Both the position numbers and the translations under genes were made by a program. From contig JBQTHM010000017.1 in the NCBI GenBank assembly GCA_052389895.1, positions 6,404 to 70,403 of the forward strand: a stretch of DNA of 64,000 nt, given 5' to 3'. Source of the DNA: CAVVXX01 sp052389895 (GTDB lineage Bacteria; Pseudomonadota; Alphaproteobacteria; Micropepsales; Micropepsaceae). The notes under the pieces were generated by a model. That model searched no databases, was not told the origin of the DNA, and was given only the letters and a program-made list of their open reading frames with translations. Positions 26,117 through 33,858 of this stretch are shown here, piece by piece. Positions within the stretch are counted from its first letter, which is position 1; each line of letters begins with the position of its first letter.

Positions 26117-27802
26117 ATGAGCGGGTTGCGTGTTGTTGCCATCGGCTTTCTTGCTGGGGCGCTGGCGTCCTGTGCGGCGATGCGCGGAGCGACGGATTCA
26201 GGGCGCTCCGCTTCCGGCAGCTATCTCTCAGGCAATTTCGCCGCCGCCGAAGGCGACCTGAATTCGGCTGCGGCCTTCTATGCGGAAACTCTGAAGGGCG
26301 ACCCCGGCAACGCAGACCTGCTAGCGCGGACATTCTTGCTCAGCGCAACGTCGGGCGATACCGAGCGCGCAATTTCGCTCGCCAAACGCATTACGAAACA
26401 GCAGCCCGACAACCGCGCCGCGCGCCTTGTTCTCACAACGTCGGCTTTTGCCAAGAAGAATTACGTTCAGGCGGCCGACGAGATGCGGCTATCGTCGCAG
26501 GGCCCGTTTACCTCGCTGACGAAGTCGTTGCTGGAGGCCTGGGCTCTTGCCGGCCAGCGCGATTATGACGGCGCTTTGAAGGCGCTTGGCGCACTGCAGA
26601 GCCAGAGCGGCGCGCAGGGCCTCTTTGCATTTCACTATGCGCTGATGCTGGACTATGCCGGACGCACAGAAGCCGAGGCGGCCTACCGCACTGCGATGAC
26701 GGTTCTCGGCAACAGTCCGCGTATTGCCGAAGCCTACGGCCGGTATCTGGAAGTCAACGGCAAAGCGGATGTGGCGCAGGAGGTATACCGAAATCTCGCC
26801 AAGGAGCGGCCCGGCCACCCGCTGCCGCGGGTTTCGCTGGCGCGCATCGCGGCGGGCGAGAAGCCCGAGCCCATGATCGAAACGCCTGCGCAAGGGGCCG
26901 CAGAAAGCCTTTTCGGTATTGCTGCATCGCTGACGGAGGACCGCAGCTCGGATGTAGCGATTTTCTATCTCAATCTTGCGCTCTATCTGCGTCCCGATCT
27001 CGATCTCGGCCGCGTGCTGCTGGCCGATCACTACGAGCAGCGGCAGAAGTACGACATCGCCAACGCAATCTATGGGAAGATCCAGCCCTCGTCGCCTTAC
27101 TACGACATGGTGTCGGTACAGAGTGCGATCAACGAAGCGCGGCTTGGCCGCGAGGAAAAGGCGATCGCCGACCTGAAGCGCATGGGCCGCCAACGCCCGA
27201 AGGACGTGGACGTGTGGACAGCGCTTGGTGATCTCTATCGCGGCCAGGAAAAATACGCGGACGCCGTTGCCGTCTATAGCAGCGCGCTGGCCGCGATCGC
27301 GCCGGACGACGATCGCCGTTGGGGCCTTTATTACGCGCGGGGCGTCACCTATGAGAGGTCCAAGCGTTGGGACCTTGCCGAACGCGATCTCAAAGAGTCT
27401 TTGCGCCTGAAGCCGGACCAGCCGCAGGTGCTGAATTATCTGGGCTACAGCTGGGTCGATCAGGGCCGCAATCTGAACGAGGCGGTGGGCATGCTGGAAA
27501 AGGCCCGGAGCCTGCGCCCGCTTGACGGCTACATCGTAGACAGCGTGGGGTGGGCCTATTACCGCCTGGGGCGCTACAAGGACGCCGCGGCGGCGCTGGA
27601 AGAAGCCGTGCTGTTGAGCCCGAGCGATCCCACGATCAACGACCATCTGGGTGACGCATATTGGAGGATCGGGCGCAAGAACGAAGCTCGCTTCCAGTGG
27701 AACCACGCAATCGGCCTGGATCCAAATGCGCAGCAGAAAGCAGCGATCGAAAAGAAGATCCAGCACGGCCTTGAAGCCGCGACGGCCGGTGGCGCGCCCT
27801 GA
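26117..27802 (+). CDS. TPR-repeat lipoprotein
   Basis: 561 residues starting MSGLRVVAIGFL, with a lipobox L-A-S-C (Cys about residue 19), so lipid-anchored and probably periplasmic or outer-membrane. The rest is a chain of TPR helices, clearest at about 380-540 (A-L-G-D-L-Y-R-G-Q-E-K-Y-A-D-A; Y-L-G-Y-S-W-V-D-Q-G; H-L-G-D-A-Y-W-R-I-G-R). TPRs mediate protein contacts; the partner is unknown. ETF-QO, this gene and ispE are commonly adjacent in alphaproteobacteria. GGAG lies only 2 bases before the ATG, a short spacing. Confidence 0.9.
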   Translation: MSGLRVVAIGFLAGALASCAAMRGATDSGRSASGSYLSGNFAAAEGDLNSAAAFYAETLKGDPGNADLLARTFLLSATSGDTERAISLAKRITKQQPDNRAARLVLTTSAFAKKNYVQAADEMRLSSQGPFTSLTKSLLEAWALAGQRDYDGALKALGALQSQSGAQGLFAFHYALMLDYAGRTEAEAAYRTAMTVLGNSPRIAEAYGRYLEVNGKADVAQEVYRNLAKERPGHPLPRVSLARIAAGEKPEPMIETPAQGAAESLFGIAASLTEDRSSDVAIFYLNLALYLRPDLDLGRVLLADHYEQRQKYDIANAIYGKIQPSSPYYDMVSVQSAINEARLGREEKAIADLKRMGRQRPKDVDVWTALGDLYRGQEKYADAVAVYSSALAAIAPDDDRRWGLYYARGVTYERSKRWDLAERDLKESLRLKPDQPQVLNYLGYSWVDQGRNLNEAVGMLEKARSLRPLDGYIVDSVGWAYYRLGRYKDAAAALEEAVLLSPSDPTINDHLGDAYWRIGRKNEARFQWNHAIGLDPNAQQKAAIEKKIQHGLEAATAGGAP

Positions 27803-28682
27803 TGGCGTGCGGGTGGCGGCACCCGCGAAAATCAATCTGTTTCTGCACGTAGGCGCAAAACGCGCGGACGGGTTTCATGCGCTGGAAAGTCTGGCCGTAT
27901 TCGCCGAAGTGTGTGACCGGCTGACATTTTCTCCGGCAAAATCGCTCGAACTTCGCGCCGAAGGGCCGTTCGCGGCGAAGCTGCCGCCAATGGGCGAGAA
28001 TCTGGTCGTGCGCGCGGCCCGCGCGCTTTCGCCAGAGCGCGGCGTACGCATTGTCATTGAAAAGAACATCCCGGTTTCGTCCGGCCTCGGTGGCGGTTCT
28101 GCCGACGCTGCGGCCGCCTTGCGCGGCCTCAACCTGCTTTGGGACCTGGGAAAAAGCGAATCCGAGCTGATGGAAACGGCGGCCACGCTGGGATCGGATG
28201 TGCCGGTTTGCGTGTTGTCGCGTCCCGCGTTGATGGAGGGGCGCGGCGAAATCGTGACGCCAGTTTATGGTGTTCCGCAGGTTGCCACCGTCCTGATCAC
28301 GCCGGAAGCGATGCTGCCAACAGTCGACGTCTTTTCGCGCGTTGTGAAACGCACGGGGTTAGGGCAGATGGAACGCGCCCCCGCGCGCATGGAAACGATC
28401 TGGGACGTGACTGCCTACCTTGCGGGCGCGCGAAACGACCTTGAAGAGCCGGCGTGTGCGCTGGTGCCCGAAATCGAGGACGTGCTGGACGCGCTAAGCG
28501 GCCAACCGGGCTGCGCCTTCTTGCAAATGTCGGGAAGCGGGCCAAGTTGCTTCGGGCTGTTTGAGGGCCGCCATTTCGCGCTCGAGGTGGCAGAATCCGT
28601 GGCGCATGAGCACCCTAAATGGTGGGTTCGGGCGACGCGCATTGCCGACGCCAATATCGGCGCGCCGCATTGGCTGAAATAA
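27789..28682 (+). CDS. ispE: 4-diphosphocytidyl-2-C-methyl-D-erythritol kinase
   Basis: GHMP-kinase family enzyme of the MEP isoprenoid pathway. A-P-A-K-I-N-L-F-L-H-V near the N-terminus is the IspE hallmark; the ATP loop P-V-S-S-G-L-G-G-G-S-A-D-A-A-A lies near 100; M-S-G-S-G-P-S-C-F-G near 260 is motif 3. There is no suitable in-frame ATG near the N-terminus. I chose the GTG at 27789, giving 297 residues and a 14-base overlap with the TPR gene; a GTG at 27807 is the alternative. Confidence 0.93.
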   Translation: MARPDGVRVAAPAKINLFLHVGAKRADGFHALESLAVFAEVCDRLTFSPAKSLELRAEGPFAAKLPPMGENLVVRAARALSPERGVRIVIEKNIPVSSGLGGGSADAAAALRGLNLLWDLGKSESELMETAATLGSDVPVCVLSRPALMEGRGEIVTPVYGVPQVATVLITPEAMLPTVDVFSRVVKRTGLGQMERAPARMETIWDVTAYLAGARNDLEEPACALVPEIEDVLDALSGQPGCAFLQMSGSGPSCFGLFEGRHFALEVAESVAHEHPKWWVRATRIADANIGAPHWLK

Positions 28683-28748
28683 CGACGTATTTAATGCGGG
28701 CCGCGTGGCACGTGCGTATCATCGCAGTCAATATTTGAAGAGGGGCCC

Positions 28749-29252
28749 ATGAGGAACATTTCGTTTGCGGCCGCGCTTTTCGTGCTGCTATTGGCGCCGA
28801 CCCATGCTCAGAACGTGCTGGTTTTACCGGCGGGCGAAAAATCGCCTCCCGCCAAGATCGGCGTATTAGCCTGGATGGCAGGCCGCTGGACCGGCGAAGG
28901 CTTGGGCGGGCAAGTCGAGGAAAACTTCTCGCCGGCGATGGGCGGAATCATGGTCGGCCATTTCCGTTCCAGCAAGGATTCCAAGATGGAGTTCTTCGAA
29001 CTTGAGACTTTTGTTGAAGAGAACGGCTCGCTTGTCTACCGCCTGAAGCACTTTCACCCTGATCTAAAAGGCTGGGAGGAAAAGAATCAGACGGTGGAAT
29101 TTCCGCTCGTCGCCGTCGAAGGCGACCGCTTTTATTTCGATGGGCTGACGATCGAACGCGTAAGCGACGACGAAATGCGCCACTACGTCCTAGTTAAGGG
29201 CAAAGACGGAAAGCACAGCGAGTTAGTGTTCAATTACCGGCGCGTGAAATAA
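28749..29252 (+). CDS. Exported DUF6265-family protein
   Basis: 167 residues with a signal peptide (cut after T-H-A-Q, residue 21). The mature domain begins L-A-W-M-A-G-R-W-T-G-E-G and has V-E-E-N-F-S-P-A-M-G-G-I-M-V-G, which I recognise as the DUF6265 lipocalin-like pattern. Function unknown; probably a small beta-barrel in the periplasm. GAAGAGGGGCCC precedes the ATG. The stop abuts the convergent polyprenyl synthase stop with no gap. Confidence 0.8.
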   Translation: MRNISFAAALFVLLLAPTHAQNVLVLPAGEKSPPAKIGVLAWMAGRWTGEGLGGQVEENFSPAMGGIMVGHFRSSKDSKMEFFELETFVEENGSLVYRLKHFHPDLKGWEEKNQTVEFPLVAVEGDRFYFDGLTIERVSDDEMRHYVLVKGKDGKHSELVFNYRRVK

Positions 29253-30266
29253 TCAATAGGCGCGTTCCACCACGAAATCGGCAATATCGGCCAGTGCATT
29301 GCGGATGTCACTCTCGGGCAACGGAGCCAAGCTGTCGCGCGCCTGCGCCGCGAAGGCGCGAGCCCGTTCCATGGTGCCCGCGAGCGCACCGCCGCGTTCG
29401 AGATATTCGATGGCGCGAGCCAGGTCACCATCTTCCTGGGCGCCCACTTCGATGGTCTTACGCCAAAAACGGCGCTCGACTTCTTCGGAGCGGCCAAGCG
29501 AAAGAATGATGGGGAGCGTGACCTTGCACTCGCGGAAATCGCCGCCCACGGCTTTGCCCATCACCGCCTGGCGGCCCGAATAATCGAGCGCATCGTCCAC
29601 AAGCTGGAACGCAATTCCCAAATTGTGCCCGTAATCGCGCAGCGCACGCCGAGCAGACGCGCCGGCCTCTCCCAGAACCGAACCGGATTCCGCGGCCGCG
29701 GCAAACAGGGCAGCGGTCTTCGCCGTAATCACAGCAAGATAATCCTTTTCGCTGGTAGCGAGATTTTTTGAGGCGCGCAGTTGCATGACTTCGCCTTCGG
29801 CGATGACCGCCGAAGCATTGGCGAGAATGTCGAGGACGACGAGCGATTCCGTCTCAACCATAAGCTGGAAGGCGCGGGCGAACAGGAAATCGCCCACCAG
29901 CACGCTGGGCTTGTTGCCCCAAACCGTGTTTGCAGCCGCGCGCCCCCGGCGGAGCGCGCTTTCGTCCACAACGTCGTCGTGCAGAAGCGTGGCCGTATGA
30001 ATGAACTCGACCGCGGCCGCGAGCTTGTGATGTGCGACGCCCGCATAGCCGCACTGGCGGGCAGCGGCCAGCGTGATAAGCGGACGCAGGCGCTTGCCGC
30101 CGGAATCCACCAGATGCGTGGCAAGTTTGGGCACGAGCGCGACCTCGCTCAGCATGCGCTCGTGGATGAGGGACTCGGCCGCACGCATATCGTCGCCGAG
30201 CAGCGCCGCAAGGCGCTCGACGGGATTGAAATCGGCGCCTTTTGCTACGGCTTCAACCGGGCCCAT
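29253..30266 (-). CDS. ispB: Polyprenyl (octa/decaprenyl) diphosphate synthase
   Basis: 337 residues, trans-isoprenyl diphosphate synthase. The first aspartate-rich motif is L-L-H-D-D-V-V-D-E-S with the R-R-G following (about 97-111); the second is F-Q-L-V-D-D-A-L-D-Y near 225. Small residues before the first motif favour long products such as the ubiquinone side chain. With ispE across the short DUF6265 gene, the neighbourhood carries two isoprenoid steps. Chain length cannot be read with certainty. Confidence 0.93.
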   Translation of the reverse strand: MGPVEAVAKGADFNPVERLAALLGDDMRAAESLIHERMLSEVALVPKLATHLVDSGGKRLRPLITLAAARQCGYAGVAHHKLAAAVEFIHTATLLHDDVVDESALRRGRAAANTVWGNKPSVLVGDFLFARAFQLMVETESLVVLDILANASAVIAEGEVMQLRASKNLATSEKDYLAVITAKTAALFAAAAESGSVLGEAGASARRALRDYGHNLGIAFQLVDDALDYSGRQAVMGKAVGGDFRECKVTLPIILSLGRSEEVERRFWRKTIEVGAQEDGDLARAIEYLERGGALAGTMERARAFAAQARDSLAPLPESDIRNALADIADFVVERAY

Positions 30267-30367
30267 GATTCCCTTTCTTGCACCCCCAGCCGGTTGGCGG
30301 CATTTAGAGGGGTGGGTCGGGGGCCGGTCAATCCTGACCGATTGTCGCGCATGAAGGCCAAAGGCAA

Positions 30368-30580
30368 ATGAAGGAAATCTTGCGCACGACGGACGCCGTT
30401 TTGCTCTCCTTTGCGCAGCATGTGCTGGCAGAGGCGGGAATAGAGTGCGTCGTGTTCGATACGCATATGAGCATCATGGACGGCAGCATCGGCGCGCTGC
30501 CGCGGCGGCTGATGGTGGCGGACGATGACGCGGAACGCGCGCGCACTGCACTTATTCGAGCCGGTTGCAGCGTGCCATGA
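30368..30580 (+). CDS. DUF2007 small protein
   Basis: 70 residues: M-K-E-I-L-R-T-T-D-A-V-L-L-S-F-A-Q-H-V-L, then G-I-E-C-V-V-F-D, and L-P-R-R-L-M-V-A-D-D-D. This is the DUF2007 'putative signal transducing protein' fold, related to PII-like small domains; its function is unknown. Its TGA overlaps the ATG of the methyltransferase (ATGA), so the two are coupled, an arrangement recurrent in alphaproteobacteria. Confidence 0.88.
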   Translation: MKEILRTTDAVLLSFAQHVLAEAGIECVVFDTHMSIMDGSIGALPRRLMVADDDAERARTALIRAGCSVP

Positions 30581-31317
30581 GCGTGCGCGACCGCGATTTC
30601 ACCGAAGACGGGTTTCTGGGTGGACGCGTCAGAGTCAAGCAGCCGCGGGAGGGATATCGCGCCGGACACGATTCCGTGCTGTTGGCCGCGGCGGTTCCGG
30701 CGAAAGCAGGCGAGAGGATTGTGGAATTGGGCTCGGGCGTGGGTGTGGCAAGCCTGTGCCTTGCCGCTCGCGTGCCCGGCTGCAACGTGTTGGGAATGGA
30801 GATCGATCCGGCGCTAGTTGCGCTTGCAGTCGAGAACGCGCGGCACAATGAGATGGACGTCCGCGTTCATTTCATCGCGGGCGATGTGCGCGAATTGCGC
30901 CCCGAAGGTGTGCCCTTCGATCATGTGTTCTTCAACCCGCCGTTTCACCCAGATACGGGTCAGGTTTCGTCGCACGCGGCACGCGACCGCGCCACGCGCG
31001 ATACCGATGACGCGGTCCGAACCTGGACGGCGAATGCAAGCCGGCTGGTGAAACCGGGCGGCACCGTCACAGCCATTATGCGGGCGGACCGGGTGGATGA
31101 TTTTCTTGGTGCAACCGGGCGCAGCGGCATCGTTGTGCTGCCTCTGCTGCCGACGGTTGGCGCGCCGCCCAAGCGGATAATCGTTCAACTGCGCACAGGC
31201 GATACTGCGCCGCTTTTTACGATGCCAGGATTTGCAATGCACGAAGACCACCGGGCGACGCACGGCGCGGAGGCCGTGCTGCGCCATGCAGCCACGCTGC
31301 CGCTGACGCGCCATTGA
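30577..31317 (+). CDS. TrmN6/YfiC-like SAM methyltransferase
   Basis: 246 residues from the ATG at 30577. Typical opening Q-P-R-E-G-Y-R-A-G-H-D-S-V-L-L-A-A-A. The SAM motif V-E-L-G-S-G-V-G-V-A-S-L lies near 50-61, and the amino-methylase motif N-P-P-F near 120. Relatives methylate N6 of A37 in tRNA1-Val (YfiC) or are HemK-like. The exact substrate is not provable here. Coupled to the DUF2007 gene. Confidence 0.88.
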   Translation: MSVRDRDFTEDGFLGGRVRVKQPREGYRAGHDSVLLAAAVPAKAGERIVELGSGVGVASLCLAARVPGCNVLGMEIDPALVALAVENARHNEMDVRVHFIAGDVRELRPEGVPFDHVFFNPPFHPDTGQVSSHAARDRATRDTDDAVRTWTANASRLVKPGGTVTAIMRADRVDDFLGATGRSGIVVLPLLPTVGAPPKRIIVQLRTGDTAPLFTMPGFAMHEDHRATHGAEAVLRHAATLPLTRH

Positions 31318-31326
31318 CGCGAACCG

Positions 31327-32853
31327 TTACGCGCTCCGGGCAGCCTCGTAGAAAAAGCGCACATAGGCTAACGCCGCGTCGTCCATTCCGTAGATGGCCT
31401 GGTTGGCGCTTTCGATCACCATGTATTCATCGGGCGCATGCGCACCAGTTCCGTAGCCCATCCCGAAATGGCCGGCCGGCAGTTTGAGCGGCGCGCCCGT
31501 AAATACGACGCCGGGCCAGGAACCAGCGCGGCGCGGCACCAAGGTGGGCATGTAGCCAAGCGATTTGTAGGTTGCGATTTGCGCCTGGATCAGGCCGCTG
31601 TTTTCGTCCGTTTCGTTCGGATCGTAGCCGCCGCTGACGTTCACTTCGATGTCGGAGAAACCCTTTTTCTTGAGGTGCGCCTTCAGCTTGGCGACGGCTT
31701 CATCGAAGGTCATGTCGGGAACGAGCCGCAAATCGATTTTCGCTTCACCACGCGCGGGCAAAACCGTTTTGCCACCCGGACCCGTGTAGCCCGCGACCAG
31801 GCCCTGGATATTAACCGTCGGCTGCGAGGCGAGCCGTTCGAGAGCCTTTTCGTAAGAAAGATCGTCGATCCAGTTCTTGATGCCGAACGCTTTCATTCGC
31901 TCGGCTTCCGGCGTGGCGCGCGCATTCGCCGCGATCAGCTCCTTCTGCCGCGCGGTCAGCGGGCGCACGTGCTCGTACCAGCCTTCGATGGCGACCGTGT
32001 TGCCGTCTTTTGAAACGAGCGTGTCGAGCGCATGGACGAGGCGCCATACGGGGCTGTCCACCGTGGCCTTCAGGCTGGAATGGATGTCTTTCGCCGGGCC
32101 GCGTCCCCATTTCTCACCGCTGGCAATGAGCTGGAGTTCTACGATGCCCTTGGCGCCCAGACCGATTTCGACACTTCCCGTTGGCCCTTGGCCGTTCGAT
32201 GGCATGACCACGCCCACACATTTTTTCAACGCGCTCAGGACTTCCGGCTTGTTCACGATTTCCCTGAAATGTGTGGAGCCGATTTCTTCCTCGCCTTCTG
32301 CCACCAGCACAAGGTTGATTGGCGGCTTGCGCCCGGCCGCGCGCATCGCATGCAGTGCGGCAAGAACTGTTGCCTCCGGACCCTTCTGATTGGTGGCACC
32401 CCGGCCGTACATCACCTTTCCGAAGCCGGGCTTCTCGACAATGCGCCCCTCGAGCGGCGGCGACGACCATTCCTTCGGATCGTATTGCTTCACGTCGAGC
32501 ATGAAATAGACGCCGAGGGTCTTGGGCGCGCCCGCATCGAGTGTTGCGAACACACCGGGCGCGCCGCTGGTGGGTACGACGTCGGCGCGCTGGAAGCCCG
32601 CGTCAAATACGAGCTTGCGCATGTACTCCGCGCCTTCCTTTGTGTTGCGCCCCTCGGCGGCAATGGATGGGAAGGCGATCCAGTTCTTAAGGCGCTTCAC
32701 GTTTTTGGCGTGCGCGGAAGCGATGGCCTTTTTGACGTCGGCAAAATCGTCGGCCGCGAAGAGACGCCCTGATGTCGCCAGCAGCGCTGCACTAGCGGCT
32801 GCGCCTTTCAGAACCGTGCGCCGGTCGGCGCCGGAATCGATTCCCATGCTCAT
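31327..32853 (-). CDS. Tat-exported M20-family metallopeptidase
   Basis: 508 residues from the ATG at 32853. The N-terminus D-R-R-T-V-L-K-G-A-A-A-S-A is a twin-arginine signal. M20 dinuclear-zinc elements: V-Y-F-M-L-D-V-K-Q-Y-D near 120 (in place of the usual H-x-D-V), G-R-G-A-T-N-Q-K-G near 155 (usual D replaced by N), A-E-G-E-E-E-I-G-S near 195 with the catalytic Glu, and G-T-G-A-H-A-P-D-E near the C-terminus. The first two metal ligands are thus changed, which may mean altered metal binding. Probably a periplasmic dipeptidase or aminoacyl hydrolase. Confidence 0.87.
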   Translation of the reverse strand: MSMGIDSGADRRTVLKGAAASAALLATSGRLFAADDFADVKKAIASAHAKNVKRLKNWIAFPSIAAEGRNTKEGAEYMRKLVFDAGFQRADVVPTSGAPGVFATLDAGAPKTLGVYFMLDVKQYDPKEWSSPPLEGRIVEKPGFGKVMYGRGATNQKGPEATVLAALHAMRAAGRKPPINLVLVAEGEEEIGSTHFREIVNKPEVLSALKKCVGVVMPSNGQGPTGSVEIGLGAKGIVELQLIASGEKWGRGPAKDIHSSLKATVDSPVWRLVHALDTLVSKDGNTVAIEGWYEHVRPLTARQKELIAANARATPEAERMKAFGIKNWIDDLSYEKALERLASQPTVNIQGLVAGYTGPGGKTVLPARGEAKIDLRLVPDMTFDEAVAKLKAHLKKKGFSDIEVNVSGGYDPNETDENSGLIQAQIATYKSLGYMPTLVPRRAGSWPGVVFTGAPLKLPAGHFGMGYGTGAHAPDEYMVIESANQAIYGMDDAALAYVRFFYEAARSA

Positions 32854-32979
32854 CGGAAACCCCCCACCTGAAACTTCCGAATTAGGGCGCGGGCGCATGC
32901 AATTGGCAAGCACAGCCTTCGCCTTGTCGCGGCGCAACACGGCCTGTAGGTTCGCGGCGCGCGCGAAGGGCTTCGAATC

Positions 32980-33858
32980 GTGGCAAAAGCCGAAACATTT
33001 CAGGACCTCATCCTGACGCTGCAGTCGTTCTGGGCGGGACAAGGCTGCCTGATCCTGCAGCCCTACGACATGGAAATGGGCGCGGGCACTTTTCATCCTG
33101 CGACCAGCTTGCGCGCGTTGGGGCCGAAGCCGTGGCGCGCGGCATACGTGCAGCCCTCGCGGCGGCCGAAAGATGGACGCTACGGCGACAATCCCAACCG
33201 GCTTCAGCACTATTATCAGTATCAGGTGATCCTGAAGCCCGCGCCGGCGGATGCGCAGGATATTTATCTGAAAAGCCTGCTCGCAATAGGCATCGATCCC
33301 GCGCTGCACGACATCCGCTTCGTCGAAGACGACTGGGAAAGCCCCACGCTGGGCGCCTGGGGCTTGGGGTGGGAAGTGTGGTGCGACGGCATGGAAATCA
33401 CGCAGTTCACGTATTTCCAGCAGGTGGGCGGCATCGACTGCGAAGTGGTTTCGGCCGAGCTGACCTATGGTCTCGAGCGCCTGGCCATGTTTGTGCAGGG
33501 CGTGGAGAACGTCTTCGATCTGAAATTCAACAAGGATTTCCGCTATGGAGAAGTCTTCCACCAGGCGGAACAGGAATATTCGGCGTTCAATTTCGAATAT
33601 GCCGACACGGATGCGCTGAAGCGCCATTTCGAGGACGCCGAGCGCGAGTGCACGCACTTGATCGCCGAGCGCGTGCCGCTGCCCGCCTACGATCAGTGCA
33701 TCAAGGCAAGCCACGCCTTCAATCTGCTGGATGCGCGCGGCGTCATCAGCGTGACCGAGCGGGCGGCCTACATCGCGCGCGTGCGTGCGCTGGCCAAGAT
33801 TTGCTGCGAGGCGTGGCTAGCCGGCGGGCAGGGCGCCTATGAATGGAAGCGCGCCTGA
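32980..33858 (+). CDS. glyQ: Glycyl-tRNA synthetase alpha subunit
   Basis: 292 residues from a GTG at 32980. Highly conserved opening T-F-Q-D-L-I-L-T-L-Q-S-F-W-A-G-Q-G-C, then P-Y-D-M-E-M-G-A-G-T-F and Q-P-S-R-R-P-K-D-G-R-Y-G. This is the catalytic class II subunit of the alpha2beta2 GlyRS. Its stop overlaps the glyS start by one base (TGATG). Confidence 0.97.
   Translation: MAKAETFQDLILTLQSFWAGQGCLILQPYDMEMGAGTFHPATSLRALGPKPWRAAYVQPSRRPKDGRYGDNPNRLQHYYQYQVILKPAPADAQDIYLKSLLAIGIDPALHDIRFVEDDWESPTLGAWGLGWEVWCDGMEITQFTYFQQVGGIDCEVVSAELTYGLERLAMFVQGVENVFDLKFNKDFRYGEVFHQAEQEYSAFNFEYADTDALKRHFEDAERECTHLIAERVPLPAYDQCIKASHAFNLLDARGVISVTERAAYIARVRALAKICCEAWLAGGQGAYEWKRA

Noticed and set aside
27651..27788. 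IspE extended to the start of the open frame at 27651
   Set aside because: Those codons overlap the TPR lipoprotein gene in another frame and precede the conserved APAKIN start region by too many residues.
32854..32979. T-box or other leader regulation of glyQS
   Set aside because: No T-box core or terminator/antiterminator pair is visible in the 126-base gap.
31327..33714. A 795-residue version of the M20 peptidase starting in the glyQ region
   Set aside because: The extra N-terminal 287 residues are antisense to glyQ and have no family pattern; a Tat signal begins at 32853.
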